Positions 35,248 to 44,409 of a stretch of 64,000 nucleotides of DNA are shown here, one piece after another. The notes under the pieces are model-generated. The model ran no database searches. It worked only from the letters and a program-made list of their open reading frames with translations, and had not been told where the DNA came from. The stretch spans positions 1-64,000 of the forward strand of contig NZ_BJDL01000013.1 of the NCBI RefSeq assembly GCF_005405125.1, in the 5' to 3' direction. This DNA comes from Lactiplantibacillus songbeiensis. GTDB lineage: Bacteria; Bacillota; Bacilli; Lactobacillales; Lactobacillaceae. Made by a program: the position numbers and the translations under genes. Each line of letters begins with the position of its first letter. The first letter of the stretch is position 1.

Positions 35248-35540
35248 CTTAGTGCTAGTTGGGTTAAATTGCCACTCTGGTTGGGCCAGAATCGGCTGGA
35301 ACGTGGTGGCCACGTTTGGAAGCCAAAGAACGGTCTTCCAAGCCGGGCTTTATCTAAGTCGGAAAATCACCGACTAAGATAAATGACACCATTGAGCCAA
35401 TTCTGGCCCGCCCGGCGTTAACTAACGGATATAAAAGAATCAACGAATGATTATTTTCAGTTCAGTCATTTAGCCGTGTCGTTGGCGGCTAGTATTTTAG
35501 AAACCAACCGGCAGACAGCAATTTCAACTAGCACCAAACG
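35248..35540 (+). repeat. Copy D of the intergenic structured repeat, inside the dcw cluster
   Basis: About 293 bp in the same orientation as copy C. It begins CTTAGTGCTAGTTGGG and ends CAACTAGCACCAAACG. The first folded unit is complete; its hairpin arms are TTGGAAG (35316-35322) and CTTCCAA (35335-35341). The second unit is nearly all deleted. It lies between mraY and murD, which are usually only a few bases apart in this cluster. Confidence 0.9.
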
Positions 35541-35643
35541 TAACTGCTGTATTAAATAAGTGGCTAAATAAGTAAAATTATAGGTGAAACGATAAGCATT
35601 AATAAAAATATTTAACTAAACAAATTTAGGGAGATCTTAGGAC

Positions 35644-37023
35644 ATGGAGTCGGTTGAACAGTATCGTAATCAAAAAGTATTGGTATTAGGTTTAGCGAAA
35701 AGCGGGATGAACGCGGCCCGCTTGTTGCACAAGCTGGGAGCCTTTGTGACCGTTAACGATAAAAAGGACTTTGATAATAATCCAGACGCTCAAGAATTAT
35801 TGAGCGATGGTATCAAAGTGATCACGGGTGGTCACCCCTTATCTTTACTTGACGAAGATTTTAAAGTCGTCGTTAAAAATCCTGGGATTCCATACACGAA
35901 CCCGATTGTGGCCGGTGCCATTGAAAAGGGCATTCCGGTCATTACGGAAGTCGAATTAGCGTCACAGATTTTATCCGGTGAATTAATTGGGGTTACGGGG
36001 ACCAATGGGAAGACCACGACCACGACTTTGATTTCGATGATGTTGAATCAACGCCAAAATGCCGGTAAAGCTTATGTTGCCGGGAATATTGGGGTACCAG
36101 CTTCGGCTGTCGCCCAAAAGGCCCAAGCAACGGACACGATGGTGACGGAGCTGTCGAGCTTTATGTTGTGTGGGATTCAAACCTTACATCCCCATATTGC
36201 GGTCTTAACGAATATTTATTCAACTCACTTGGACTACCATGGTTCTCGGGCGAACTATATCAAAGCTAAGATGCGGATTACGATGAATCAGACGGCGGAT
36301 GACTACTTTGTAGTTAACTGGGATTCAGAAGAATGGCGTGGCTTGAGTGAACAATCTAAGGCGCAAGTCGTCCCATTTTCGCGGCAAGACAAGACGACCA
36401 CGGGCGCTTATGAAAAAGACGGTAACTTGTATTTTAAGGATGAACTCATCATGGCGGCTAAGGATATCAAGATCCCTGGGGACCATAACGTTGAAAACGC
36501 CTTAGCAGCGATCGCCGTGGCCAAGATTGAAGATGTGCCAACTGCTGGCATCGTGCAAGTGTTGAAGACATTTTCTGGTGTCCGGCATCGGACCCAATAT
36601 GTTGAAACTTATGAAGGCCGTCAATTCTATAATGACTCTAAAGCCACCAATATTGTGGCTACTGAGATGGCCTTAAAAGGTTTCGACCAACCAGTCGTGT
36701 TATTAGCGGGTGGTTTGGATCGTGGAAATACCTTTGAAAAGTTAGCGCCAGCGTTAAAGGATCATGTTAAAACGTTGATCGTGTTTGGTGAAACGGCCCA
36801 AAAGATGGCCGATGCTGGTAAGTTAGCCGGAATTAAAGACATTGAATTTAGTAAAAACTGTGAAACCGCGGTTCCAACGGCTTGGAAACTAAGCGCACCT
36901 GGCGACGTTATTATGTTATCACCAGCCTGTGCGAGCTGGGATCAATACCCGAACTTCGAAATTCGTGGCGACCGGTATATTAAAGCGGTTGAAGACTTAA
37001 CTGGAAAGGCGGAAGAAAAGTAA
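35644..37023 (+). CDS. murD: UDP-N-acetylmuramoylalanine--D-glutamate ligase MurD
   Basis: 459 residues. It adds D-glutamate to UDP-MurNAc-L-Ala in peptidoglycan precursor synthesis. The N-terminal Rossmann-like part ([17 protein letters not shown]) is followed by the Mur ligase ATP site [14 protein letters not shown] (about residues 115-128), then [23 protein letters not shown] and the C-terminal [17 protein letters not shown] precedes the ATG. Its stop overlaps the murG start (TAATG). Repeat copy D lies about 100 bases upstream, so it may need a promoter of its own. Confidence 0.97.
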   Translation: MESVEQYRNQKVLVLGLAKSGMNAARLLHKLGAFVTVNDKKDFDNNPDAQELLSDGIKVITGGHPLSLLDEDFKVVVKNPGIPYTNPIVAGAIEKGIPVITEVELASQILSGELIGVTGTNGKTTTTTLISMMLNQRQNAGKAYVAGNIGVPASAVAQKAQATDTMVTELSSFMLCGIQTLHPHIAVLTNIYSTHLDYHGSRANYIKAKMRITMNQTADDYFVVNWDSEEWRGLSEQSKAQVVPFSRQDKTTTGAYEKDGNLYFKDELIMAAKDIKIPGDHNVENALAAIAVAKIEDVPTAGIVQVLKTFSGVRHRTQYVETYEGRQFYNDSKATNIVATEMALKGFDQPVVLLAGGLDRGNTFEKLAPALKDHVKTLIVFGETAQKMADAGKLAGIKDIEFSKNCETAVPTAWKLSAPGDVIMLSPACASWDQYPNFEIRGDRYIKAVEDLTGKAEEK

Positions 37024-38117
37024 TGCGACTGATGATTTCAGGCGGCGGGACGGGTGGACACATTTACCCGGCCCTCGCGTTAATTGACGCGCTCAAAGCG
37101 CATGATCCGCAGGCCGAAGTCTTGTATGTGGGGACACATCGTGGGCTTGAAAGCCGGATTGTTCCTGAACGGGGCATTGATTTTAAAACGATTAAGATTC
37201 AAGGATTCAAACGATCGTTGTCCTTACAGAACTTTAAGACCGTCTGGTTATTTTTAAAGAGTGTTGGGACTGCACGTAAGTATATCAAGGCGTTTAAGCC
37301 GGATGTTGTGGTCGGAACTGGGGGGTATGTCAGTGGGGCAGTCGTCTTTGCGGCTAGCCAAATGCACATTCCCACGGTCATTCATGAACAAAATTCCGTT
37401 GTCGGCGTGACGAACAAGTTCTTAAGTCATTTTGTTGATAAGATTGGGATTTCATTTGAGAGTGCGCGGTCACAATTTCCAGCGAAGAAAGTTGTCATGA
37501 CGGGTAACCCCCGTGCACAACAAGTAGCCAACATCGAAAAAACGGCGGCTTTAAAGGCATTAGGACTACAGGATGATCAACCAACTGCTTTGATTTTTGG
37601 GGGTAGTCGGGGGGCCGCACGGATCAATCAAGCGACCGTTGATGCGATTCCCGAATTAAATCAACGCCCTTATCAGACCTTATTCGTAACTGGTCAAGTC
37701 CACTATGACAAAATTAAGAATGGTCTGGGCCAGACACCGTTGGCACCGAATGTTAAAATCGTACCATACATCAAAAATATGCCGGCTATTTTACCGGAGA
37801 TTGAGACCATTCTCGGGCGGGCCGGCGCTACTAGTATTGCCGAAATTACCGCGTTAGGTATTCCGTCAATTCTAGTGCCTAGTCCGTATGTCACGAACGA
37901 TCATCAAACTAAGAACGCGCAAAGTTTAGTTGATGCGGGCGCCGCGCAACTAGTCAAAGAAGCCGATTTAACGGCGCCAACGTTACTAACGGCTTTAGAC
38001 AGCTTAATGTTGCATGCAGATGCCCGTCAGACGATGGCTAAGCATGCGAAACAACTCGGCATGCCTGATGCTGCCGATCAACTGTTAAACGTGCTAGAAA
38101 CGGCGATTAACCGCTAA
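37023..38117 (+). CDS. murG: Lipid II synthase MurG (UDP-GlcNAc transferase)
   Basis: 364 residues, GT-B glycosyltransferase on the inner face of the membrane. It adds GlcNAc to lipid I to make lipid II. Motifs: [16 protein letters not shown] at the N-terminus, [39 protein letters not shown] and the UDP-binding [23 protein letters not shown]. It overlaps murD by one base and is followed 29 bases later by divIB. Confidence 0.97.
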   Translation: MRLMISGGGTGGHIYPALALIDALKAHDPQAEVLYVGTHRGLESRIVPERGIDFKTIKIQGFKRSLSLQNFKTVWLFLKSVGTARKYIKAFKPDVVVGTGGYVSGAVVFAASQMHIPTVIHEQNSVVGVTNKFLSHFVDKIGISFESARSQFPAKKVVMTGNPRAQQVANIEKTAALKALGLQDDQPTALIFGGSRGAARINQATVDAIPELNQRPYQTLFVTGQVHYDKIKNGLGQTPLAPNVKIVPYIKNMPAILPEIETILGRAGATSIAEITALGIPSILVPSPYVTNDHQTKNAQSLVDAGAAQLVKEADLTAPTLLTALDSLMLHADARQTMAKHAKQLGMPDAADQLLNVLETAINR

Positions 38118-38146
38118 CGTCGATTTAAAGTGAAAGGGTGGGTGTG

Positions 38147-39022
38147 ATGGCCTTTTTTAAACGGCAACCCAAGCAGCAAAAGCCTTTAGACCAGCTAACC
38201 CCCTGGGAACGGTATCAACGTAAGGCTGCCGAAAATCGTCAAGCTGAACAGCAACGGCATTTTAGTTGGACCGGGAAACGGGTTCGGATTGGCGACAAAT
38301 TACCAAAGTTGAAACATCAGCGTCAACGCCTAGTCACTAAACGGGCCGCTATTTTAATTAGCGGCTTTTTAGTGGGGATGGCGATTGCCGGGTATTTCAT
38401 CTCACCATTGAGTCATGTGCAGACGGTGCAGGTAACGGGGATTGAAAAGTTAACGTCCAAACAGGTTCAGCGGGCAACTAAGATTAATCCTGGGACGTCT
38501 ATTTGGGCGATCATTGGCCATGACCACCAAACTAGTCAAGTCGCTCGTCAAACCAATCAGCAAATTGGCAAGGTAACCACGAAGCTGACAGGACTGAATC
38601 ACGTGACGATTAAAGTCAGCGAGATTCGGATTGCGGGCTATTTGAGTATTGGTGATCGGTATCGCCAAGTCTTGGAAAACGGTCGCATTATGACGCCGAC
38701 TTATGCGCAACCAAGTGGGACTTACCCAATCTACGCGAATTTTAAGAGCGGGACGCGCTTGCAGCACATGATTGCCCAATATGCCAAGTTACCTGATGCG
38801 GTTAAACATAATATTTCTGAAATTAAATATGCACCGAATAAGGCGAATGCGGAACGGGTCCATTTATACATGAATGATGGCAATGAAGTGTATGCCACCA
38901 TCGACACGTTTGCTAGCAAAATGAGTTATTATGCTGGTATCGCTACCAAGATGAAACAGCCGGGAATCATCAACCTCGAAGTTGGGGCTTATTCATATTC
39001 GTTTAAAAAGTCGCATAATTGA
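38147..39022 (+). CDS. divIB: Cell division protein DivIB/FtsQ
   Basis: 291 residues. A long basic cytoplasmic part (about 1-70) precedes one membrane helix ([19 protein letters not shown]). The POTRA domain follows ([21 protein letters not shown]) and then the FtsQ/DivIB beta domain. It acts with FtsL and DivIC at the division septum. ATG 38147 follows GAAAGGGTGGG. It lies between murG and ftsA, the usual place. Confidence 0.93.
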   Translation: MAFFKRQPKQQKPLDQLTPWERYQRKAAENRQAEQQRHFSWTGKRVRIGDKLPKLKHQRQRLVTKRAAILISGFLVGMAIAGYFISPLSHVQTVQVTGIEKLTSKQVQRATKINPGTSIWAIIGHDHQTSQVARQTNQQIGKVTTKLTGLNHVTIKVSEIRIAGYLSIGDRYRQVLENGRIMTPTYAQPSGTYPIYANFKSGTRLQHMIAQYAKLPDAVKHNISEIKYAPNKANAERVHLYMNDGNEVYATIDTFASKMSYYAGIATKMKQPGIINLEVGAYSYSFKKSHN

Positions 39023-39063
39023 TTAGAATGCTGGCTCAGACCTTTTTAAAAGGCCTGCGGATA

Positions 39064-39072
39064 TGGTAAACT
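39064..39072 (+). promoter_or_regulatory. Extended -10 promoter before ftsA
   Basis: TGGTAAACT: TG, one base, TAAACT at 39067-39072, in the only sizeable gap (118 bases) before ftsA. It would give ftsA-ftsZ extra transcription independent of the upstream promoter. Confidence 0.45.
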
Positions 39073-39140
39073 AGGGGATAATTGGATATGTTAACAAAAA
39101 TCTTTGGATATTTATGTAATTACTAGGAGGTTCCTCTATT

Positions 39141-40493
39141 ATGGATAATTCAGGAATTTATGTCGGACTTGATATAGGGACCACCTCAATAAAAGTCATT
39201 GTTGCTGAACGTGTAAAGGGACAAATGAACGTTATTGGTGTGGGAAGCGAACGTTCTAATGGTCTGAGTCGCGGAGTCATTGTCGATATTGACAAGGCTG
39301 CTTCCGCAATTAAATCAGCGGTACGCCAAGCTGAAGAAAAAGCAAGTATCGAAATTAAGAAAATTATTGCGGGTGTGCCTGCAAACTTGGTTAAAATCGA
39401 ACGTTGCCGCGGGATGATTGCGGTAGCTGATGAATCAAAAGAAATCAATAATGAGGATGTTCAGAATGTTGCGGCGGCAGCTTTGGTTCAAAGCTTACCA
39501 CCAGAACGTGAAGTTCTCGATGTGATTCCCGATGAATTTGTTGTCGACGGTTTTGACGGCATTAAAGATCCACGTGGGATGGTCGGGGTGCGCCTCGAAA
39601 TGCATGGGACCCTATTTACAGGGCCAAAAACGATTATTCACAATACGCGCAAAGCGATAGAAAAAGCCGGTTTGCAGATTGAACAAATCGTGATTGCCCC
39701 ATTAGCGTTAAGTTCATTAGTCTTAAATGACGGTGAACAAGATTTTGGGTCGATTATCGTGGATATGGGTGGTGGTCAAACAACTGCAGCTGTGATTCAT
39801 GATCATCAACTTAAATATACTTACGTTGATCAAGAAGGGGGCCAATATATCACCAAAGATATTTCGGTCGTCTTGAATACGTCAATTGAGAATGCAGAAA
39901 AGTTAAAGCGTGATTATGGTAATGCTGATGCTGAGCAAACGTCTGATGAAGACGAATTTCCAGTTGAAGTTGTTGGTCAAAGTACCCCCACACAAATTAG
40001 TGAACAGTACTTAGCTGAAATTATTGAAGCGCGGTTAGACCAGATCTTCGATAAGTTGAAGCAGCATTTAGATGATATCCATGCCTTAGATTTACCAGGT
40101 GGCGTCGTCTTAACTGGTGGGGTTGCGGCCTTGCCAGGGATTACTGATTTGGCGAGCCAAATTTTTGGGACGCGCGTTCGGGTCTTCACCCCCAATCAAA
40201 TGGGCTTAAGACATCCGTCATTTGATGAAGCATTAGCAGTCATTAAATATCAAGCGGCCTTAAGTGAAGTGGCCTTGTTGGTTAAGAGTGCTTTAACGGG
40301 TGATACTCGTGCGAGTGTCGCCTTGGACTTCTCAGAACCAGCGCCAAGTCAACCGGCAACTGGCTCGCAACCTGCACCAGTTCAATCAGCGCCGACTAAA
40401 ACAACTAAAAAACAACCTGCTAAACAGCAGCACCCAGATCAGGAAAGTGGTCTTAGTCGCTTTAAAAACTTCTTTAATCACTTTTTCGATTAA
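39141..40493 (+). CDS. ftsA: Cell division protein FtsA
   Basis: 450 residues of the actin/Hsp70 fold that tether FtsZ to the membrane. Motifs: the N-terminal phosphate-1 loop VGLDIGTTSIKVIVAE, the 1C subdomain around NVIGVG, the phosphate-2 block IVDMGGGQTTAAVI and the adenosine site VLTGGVAALPGI. A long Pro/Gln/Ala-rich linker (about 395-435) ends in an amphipathic membrane-targeting helix (LSRFKNFFNHFFD). AGGAGG precedes the ATG. ftsZ starts 27 bases downstream. Confidence 0.97.
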   Translation: MDNSGIYVGLDIGTTSIKVIVAERVKGQMNVIGVGSERSNGLSRGVIVDIDKAASAIKSAVRQAEEKASIEIKKIIAGVPANLVKIERCRGMIAVADESKEINNEDVQNVAAAALVQSLPPEREVLDVIPDEFVVDGFDGIKDPRGMVGVRLEMHGTLFTGPKTIIHNTRKAIEKAGLQIEQIVIAPLALSSLVLNDGEQDFGSIIVDMGGGQTTAAVIHDHQLKYTYVDQEGGQYITKDISVVLNTSIENAEKLKRDYGNADAEQTSDEDEFPVEVVGQSTPTQISEQYLAEIIEARLDQIFDKLKQHLDDIHALDLPGGVVLTGGVAALPGITDLASQIFGTRVRVFTPNQMGLRHPSFDEALAVIKYQAALSEVALLVKSALTGDTRASVALDFSEPAPSQPATGSQPAPVQSAPTKTTKKQPAKQQHPDQESGLSRFKNFFNHFFD

Positions 40494-40520
40494 TAGGATA
40501 GGAATGACGGAGGAAAAATT

Positions 40521-41828
40521 ATGGAATTTTCTTTAGATTCAACCCAGAATTCAGGGGCTAATATTAAAGTCATCGGCGTTGGTGGCGGTGGCGGTAACGC
40601 GGTTAATCGAATGATTGCCGAAGACGTTAACGGCGTCGAATTCATTGTGGCTAACACGGATGTGCAAGCCTTACAAACGTCAAATGCAGAAACTAAAATT
40701 CAATTAGGACCGAAACTAACTCGTGGGTTAGGTGCTGGTTCTAATCCTGATGTCGGTTCAAAAGCGGCTCAGGAAAGTGAAGAAGCTTTAACTGAAGCCC
40801 TACAAGGGGCCGATATGGTCTTTGTCACCGCTGGTATGGGCGGTGGTACTGGTAACGGGGCCGCACCAGTGGTTGCCAAGATTGCCAAAGATTCTGGCGC
40901 ATTAACGGTCGGGGTTGTGACCCGGCCCTTCACCTTTGAAGGGCCTAAGCGGGCACGTAACGCCGCAGAAGGCATTGCCCAGATGAAGGACAATGTTGAT
41001 ACGTTGATCGTTATTGCTAATAATCGCTTATTAGAAATCGTTGATAAGAAGACGCCAATGATGGAAGCCTTCCAAGAAGCTGATAACGTGTTACGTCAAG
41101 GGGTTCAAGGGATTTCTGACTTGATTACCTCACCTGGTTACGTTAACTTGGACTTTGCTGATGTGAAAACTGTTATGCAAAACCAAGGCTCAGCGTTAAT
41201 GGGCATTGGGTCCGCTAGCGGTGAAAACCGGACGGCCGACGCCACCAAGGAAGCCATTTCATCACCATTACTGGAAGTGTCAATCGATGGTGCTGAACAA
41301 GTCTTATTGAACATCACTGGTGGCCCAGACATGTCCTTGTATGAAGCCCAAGCTGCTTCCGACATTGTGTCACAAGCGGCAACGACTGATGTTAACATTA
41401 TCTTTGGGACATCGATCGATGAAAGTCTTGGCGACGAAGTTCGGGTCACCGTCATTGCGACCGGGATTGATCAAAAGCGCGAAGAATTAAAAGAAGCTGG
41501 ACACAGTCGTAGTGAAAAGACACAGCAACGCGGTGGCATGTTCAGTACGCCTGCTGATAATCAACATCAAGCTGGCACTAACCAAAACGCTAATGCGACT
41601 CAAGACCAACCCAATACGGATCATAACGATCCGTTTGGTAACTGGGATATTCGTCGGGATCCAAGTAATACTCGGCCGAAACCTAGTCAAAGTTCGTCTG
41701 AATTTAAAAATGTTGAAAAGACTGATTTTGATGTTTTTAACGACAATAGTCAGGCGGCTGATCAAGCTAATGAGGATCATAATGATCCTTTGGATACGCC
41801 ACCATTCTTTAAGCGGCGTCGTAAGTAG
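40521..41828 (+). CDS. ftsZ: Cell division protein FtsZ
   Basis: 435 residues. The tubulin-like GTPase that polymerises into the Z-ring. The tubulin signature GGGTGNGA is at about residues 106-113, with the N-terminal [17 protein letters not shown] and the T7 loop region [11 protein letters not shown]. After residue 320 comes a long Gln/Asn/Asp-rich linker that ends in the conserved tail [14 protein letters not shown], which binds FtsA, SepF and others. GGAGG precedes the ATG. Unlike many bacilli, sepF follows directly, with no ylmD or ylmE between them. Confidence 0.98.
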   Translation: MEFSLDSTQNSGANIKVIGVGGGGGNAVNRMIAEDVNGVEFIVANTDVQALQTSNAETKIQLGPKLTRGLGAGSNPDVGSKAAQESEEALTEALQGADMVFVTAGMGGGTGNGAAPVVAKIAKDSGALTVGVVTRPFTFEGPKRARNAAEGIAQMKDNVDTLIVIANNRLLEIVDKKTPMMEAFQEADNVLRQGVQGISDLITSPGYVNLDFADVKTVMQNQGSALMGIGSASGENRTADATKEAISSPLLEVSIDGAEQVLLNITGGPDMSLYEAQAASDIVSQAATTDVNIIFGTSIDESLGDEVRVTVIATGIDQKREELKEAGHSRSEKTQQRGGMFSTPADNQHQAGTNQNANATQDQPNTDHNDPFGNWDIRRDPSNTRPKPSQSSSEFKNVEKTDFDVFNDNSQAADQANEDHNDPLDTPPFFKRRRK

Positions 41829-41853
41829 GACGATTGAAGGGAAGCGATAACTA

Positions 41854-42279
41854 ATGGCCGGACGCTTTTTTAATAATTTTTTCGGGGTCAGTGACGAGGA
41901 CAATCTCGATACTAATCCCAACAGCAATGCTCAACCGACCCGGGACATGCCAACGAACACGGCTAATCCCGCGACTCCCAAAATCGTGCCGATGCAAGGC
42001 GGTAAGTCGGTTAATAGTAAGATTGCCTTGTTTGAACCTAAGATTTATTCTGATGTTAAAGAAATTGCCGCGCAACTCTTGAAAAATCAAGCTGTGATCG
42101 TTAACTTTGATCACGTTGATGATCAAATGGCGCGTCGAATTGTCGACTTTTTAACGGGGACGGTCTACGCCATTAATGGTGAAATCGAACGAATCGGTGA
42201 CGAGATTTTTCTTTGTATTCCTGAAAACTATGAAGTTTCTGGGAGTACCACGAGCCAATTTAACCCCAATAGCCTCTAA
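41854..42279 (+). CDS. sepF: Cell division protein SepF
   Basis: 141 residues. An N-terminal membrane-binding amphipathic helix (MAGRFFNNFFG) precedes an acidic, Pro/Asn-rich linker. The C-terminal SepF domain (about 65-130) reads FEPKIYSDVKEIAAQLLKNQAVIVNFDHVDDQMARR. SepF forms rings that bundle FtsZ filaments. It lies 25 bases after ftsZ and 19 bases before the likely ylmG start. Confidence 0.94.
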   Translation: MAGRFFNNFFGVSDEDNLDTNPNSNAQPTRDMPTNTANPATPKIVPMQGGKSVNSKIALFEPKIYSDVKEIAAQLLKNQAVIVNFDHVDDQMARRIVDFLTGTVYAINGEIERIGDEIFLCIPENYEVSGSTTSQFNPNSL

Positions 42280-42298
42280 GCGTAAGGAGTGATTTCCC

Positions 42299-42559
42299 CT
42301 GACATTTATTTTTAATCTGATTGATCGTTTGTTCCAGTTGTACCAAATTGCGCTGGTCGTGTATATTTTAATGTCCTGGTTCCCTGGGGCTTATAATACA
42401 GCGGTTGGACGTTTCTTAGGGCGCATCTGTGAACCGTTCTTAAGTATTTTCCGACGTTTTATTCCAGCAATTGCGGGAATCGACTTTTCACCGATCATTG
42501 CCTTTTTGGTGTTAGAGTTTGCTGAACGCGGATTATTTTACTTAGTTAGCTTTATTTAA
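42299..42559 (+). CDS. ylmG: YggT/YlmG family membrane protein, probable CTG start
   Basis: About 86 residues with two membrane segments (LYQIALVVYILMSWFPG and FSPIIAFLVLEFAERGLF) and the family core FLGRICEPFLSIFRRFIP. In-frame codons before the only standard start (TTG 42329) continue the family's N-terminus: TFIFNLIDRLFQLYQ. An in-frame stop at 42290-42292 limits the frame. CTG 42299 lies 8 bases after AGGAG (42286-42290), so a CTG start is likely; ATT 42308 or TTG 42329 are alternatives. The role is not well defined; the family affects membrane or division-site organisation. Confidence 0.85.
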   Translation: MTFIFNLIDRLFQLYQIALVVYILMSWFPGAYNTAVGRFLGRICEPFLSIFRRFIPAIAGIDFSPIIAFLVLEFAERGLFYLVSFI

Positions 42560-42584
42560 ATTTTGAAATAACGAGGATAGTATC

Positions 42585-43376
42585 GTGAATGAAGATGAAA
42601 ATTTAAAACAACATTTTCGCGATAGTGAAGCCCCATTTATTGAACAGGTCACTGGTTGGTTGCAACAAGCGGCTGATCAGTATCGACCAATCTTGACCGC
42701 CTTTTTGAATCCGCGGCAAGTTTACATTGCGCAAACCATGGTCAACCAACTTGATGATGTGCGGATGCGAGCCAATGGTGGGTATGAGGGCGCTGAATTA
42801 AAACGGGTGCTCTTTTACCCGACCTACTATGAACCGCAACTGGCTGATTTCCAGCTCACTTTGTTCAATATCGTCTATCCGTTAAAGTTTGCCACGTTAA
42901 AACATGGTCAAATTTTAGGAACGTTGGCGAATGCTGGTGTCGAACGGGATGTGTTTGGCGATATTGTCTCAGATGGGGAAACGTGGCAGTTTTTCTGCGA
43001 AAGTGAATTAGCAGATTATTTTAGTGACCAAGTCGATCGTTTTGGTAAAACCAAAATTCATCTGACACCGGTCGCTTTGGCTGACGTGATTGATCCGCAG
43101 AATGATTGGGAATCAATCACGACTACGGTTAGCTCATTACGAGCTGATAGTGTAATTAAGGCCGCTTTCAACTTATCTCGGCATCATGCCAAAGAGGCAG
43201 TCGAAGCCAAGCATGTCCGGTTAAACTGGGCTGAATTGACGAAGGCCGATTATGAATTGGCTTTGTTGGATATGTTGAGTGTTAAGCACTATGGCCGGGT
43301 ACGCTTGGCTGAAGTTGGTGGGGAGACCAAAAAGGCGCGTTTGCGCATTACTTTAAATATTATTCATAGTAAATAG
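42585..43376 (+). CDS. ylmH: YlmH RNA-binding protein with S4 domain
   Basis: 263 residues. An N-terminal YlmH-specific region (about 20-110, with FLNPRQVYIAQTMVN and ELKRVLFYPTYYEP) is followed by a C-terminal S4 RNA-binding domain (about 180-250: LRADSVIKAAFNLSRHHAKE, VRLNWAELTKADYELALLDM). Recent work links YlmH/RqcP to ribosome-associated quality control. The start is GTG with GAGG upstream. It lies between ylmG and divIVA. Confidence 0.92.
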   Translation: MNEDENLKQHFRDSEAPFIEQVTGWLQQAADQYRPILTAFLNPRQVYIAQTMVNQLDDVRMRANGGYEGAELKRVLFYPTYYEPQLADFQLTLFNIVYPLKFATLKHGQILGTLANAGVERDVFGDIVSDGETWQFFCESELADYFSDQVDRFGKTKIHLTPVALADVIDPQNDWESITTTVSSLRADSVIKAAFNLSRHHAKEAVEAKHVRLNWAELTKADYELALLDMLSVKHYGRVRLAEVGGETKKARLRITLNIIHSK

Positions 43377-43395
43377 ATATTGGAGGAAATTTAGT

Positions 43396-44097
43396 ATGGT
43401 GTTAAGTCCTGATGACATTCATAACAAAGAGTTTTCCACGAAATTACGTGGATACAATATTGACGAGGTAAATGATTTTCTTGAACAAATTATCAAGGAT
43501 TATCAGATTACCTTGAAGCAAAATAAAGACCTCCAGGAACGTTTAGACGCTAGTGAAGGCAAGTTGAAGTACTTCAATGAATTGAAAGATTCTTTGAACC
43601 AATCAATCTTGGTTGCGCAAGAAGCTGCGGATAAAGTGAAGACCAATTCCAAGAAGGAAGCGGATATCATCACCCGTGAAGCTCAAAAGCAAGCTTCCGA
43701 TATTGTCAGTGAAGCGACTGACAAGTCTAACCAAATGATTGATGAAGCTTCGCAAAAGGCTAAGCGTCTATCAGTTGAAACGGATGATTTAAAGAAGCAA
43801 ACCCGGGTCTTCCGTCAACGCCTCCAAGTGATGTTAGAATCACAGTTGGAAGTGGTTAAGAGCAAGGATTGGGATCAACTATTAAGCGAAACCGATACCT
43901 CTAATTATTCGGAAATTCAACATGTTTTAAAGGATGACGACCTTGACAATGGGGCTAACGCGAGTGTAAACTCAGAAGCAACCCCTGAAATTACCGAAGC
44001 AGTTGCTGGTGAAACGCCAGTTGCTGATGGCGGTGATCAAGGGCAACAACAAACTGTTGTGATTTTTCCCGATGATGATGTTGACGGCAACAAGTAA
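43396..44097 (+). CDS. divIVA: Cell division protein DivIVA
   Basis: 233 residues. The N-terminal membrane-curvature-binding domain (MVLSPDDIHNKEFSTKLRGY, then VNDFLEQIIKDY) is followed by long coiled coils (about 35-165). The tail is acidic, Ala/Gly-rich and unstructured. The protein marks poles and septa. TTGGAGGAAA precedes the ATG. It is the last division gene before the ileS T-box. Confidence 0.95.
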   Translation: MVLSPDDIHNKEFSTKLRGYNIDEVNDFLEQIIKDYQITLKQNKDLQERLDASEGKLKYFNELKDSLNQSILVAQEAADKVKTNSKKEADIITREAQKQASDIVSEATDKSNQMIDEASQKAKRLSVETDDLKKQTRVFRQRLQVMLESQLEVVKSKDWDQLLSETDTSNYSEIQHVLKDDDLDNGANASVNSEATPEITEAVAGETPVADGGDQGQQQTVVIFPDDDVDGNK

Positions 44098-44140
44098 GTC
44101 GACTAAAATCAGAGGTATCAATTAAATTTATCTAATATTT

Positions 44141-44362
44141 TGAAGAGAATAGCAAACAACTTTGTGATACGCACAGAGAGCCGCCGATAATGGGAACGCG
44201 GTCGTCCCTCACTTTGTTGCAGATCGTCTCTGAATGTCGGCCTGAATTTGTAGTAAGGTCAACCGGTTCATGACCGTTAACCATGCTAAGAGAGAATCTA
44301 AGCAATTCTAAAATTGGGTGGTACCACGATAACTTCGTCCCTAGCCGGGCGGAGTTTTTTTG
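44141..44362 (+). promoter_or_regulatory. T-box riboswitch, isoleucine specific, controlling ileS
   Basis: The T-box core GGGTGGTACCACG is at 44316-44328. A terminator follows (ACTTCGTCCC / GGGCGGAGT, then seven T, about 44331-44362). The distal part of stem I holds AGAGAGCCG..CGCGG, and the 3' side of the specifier loop reads GCAGATCG, giving an isoleucine ATC specifier at 44223-44225. The region 44098-44409 holds no gene. Confidence 0.92.
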
Positions 44363-44409
44363 TACCCAAAAATGAATTGATTCAGATAAAATTATTAAGG
44401 AGTGATCAA

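Noticed and set aside
44314-44409. N-terminal extension of ileS through the T-box
   Set aside because: It would translate the T-box core and terminator; ATG 44410 has a proper ribosome site and the family N-terminus.
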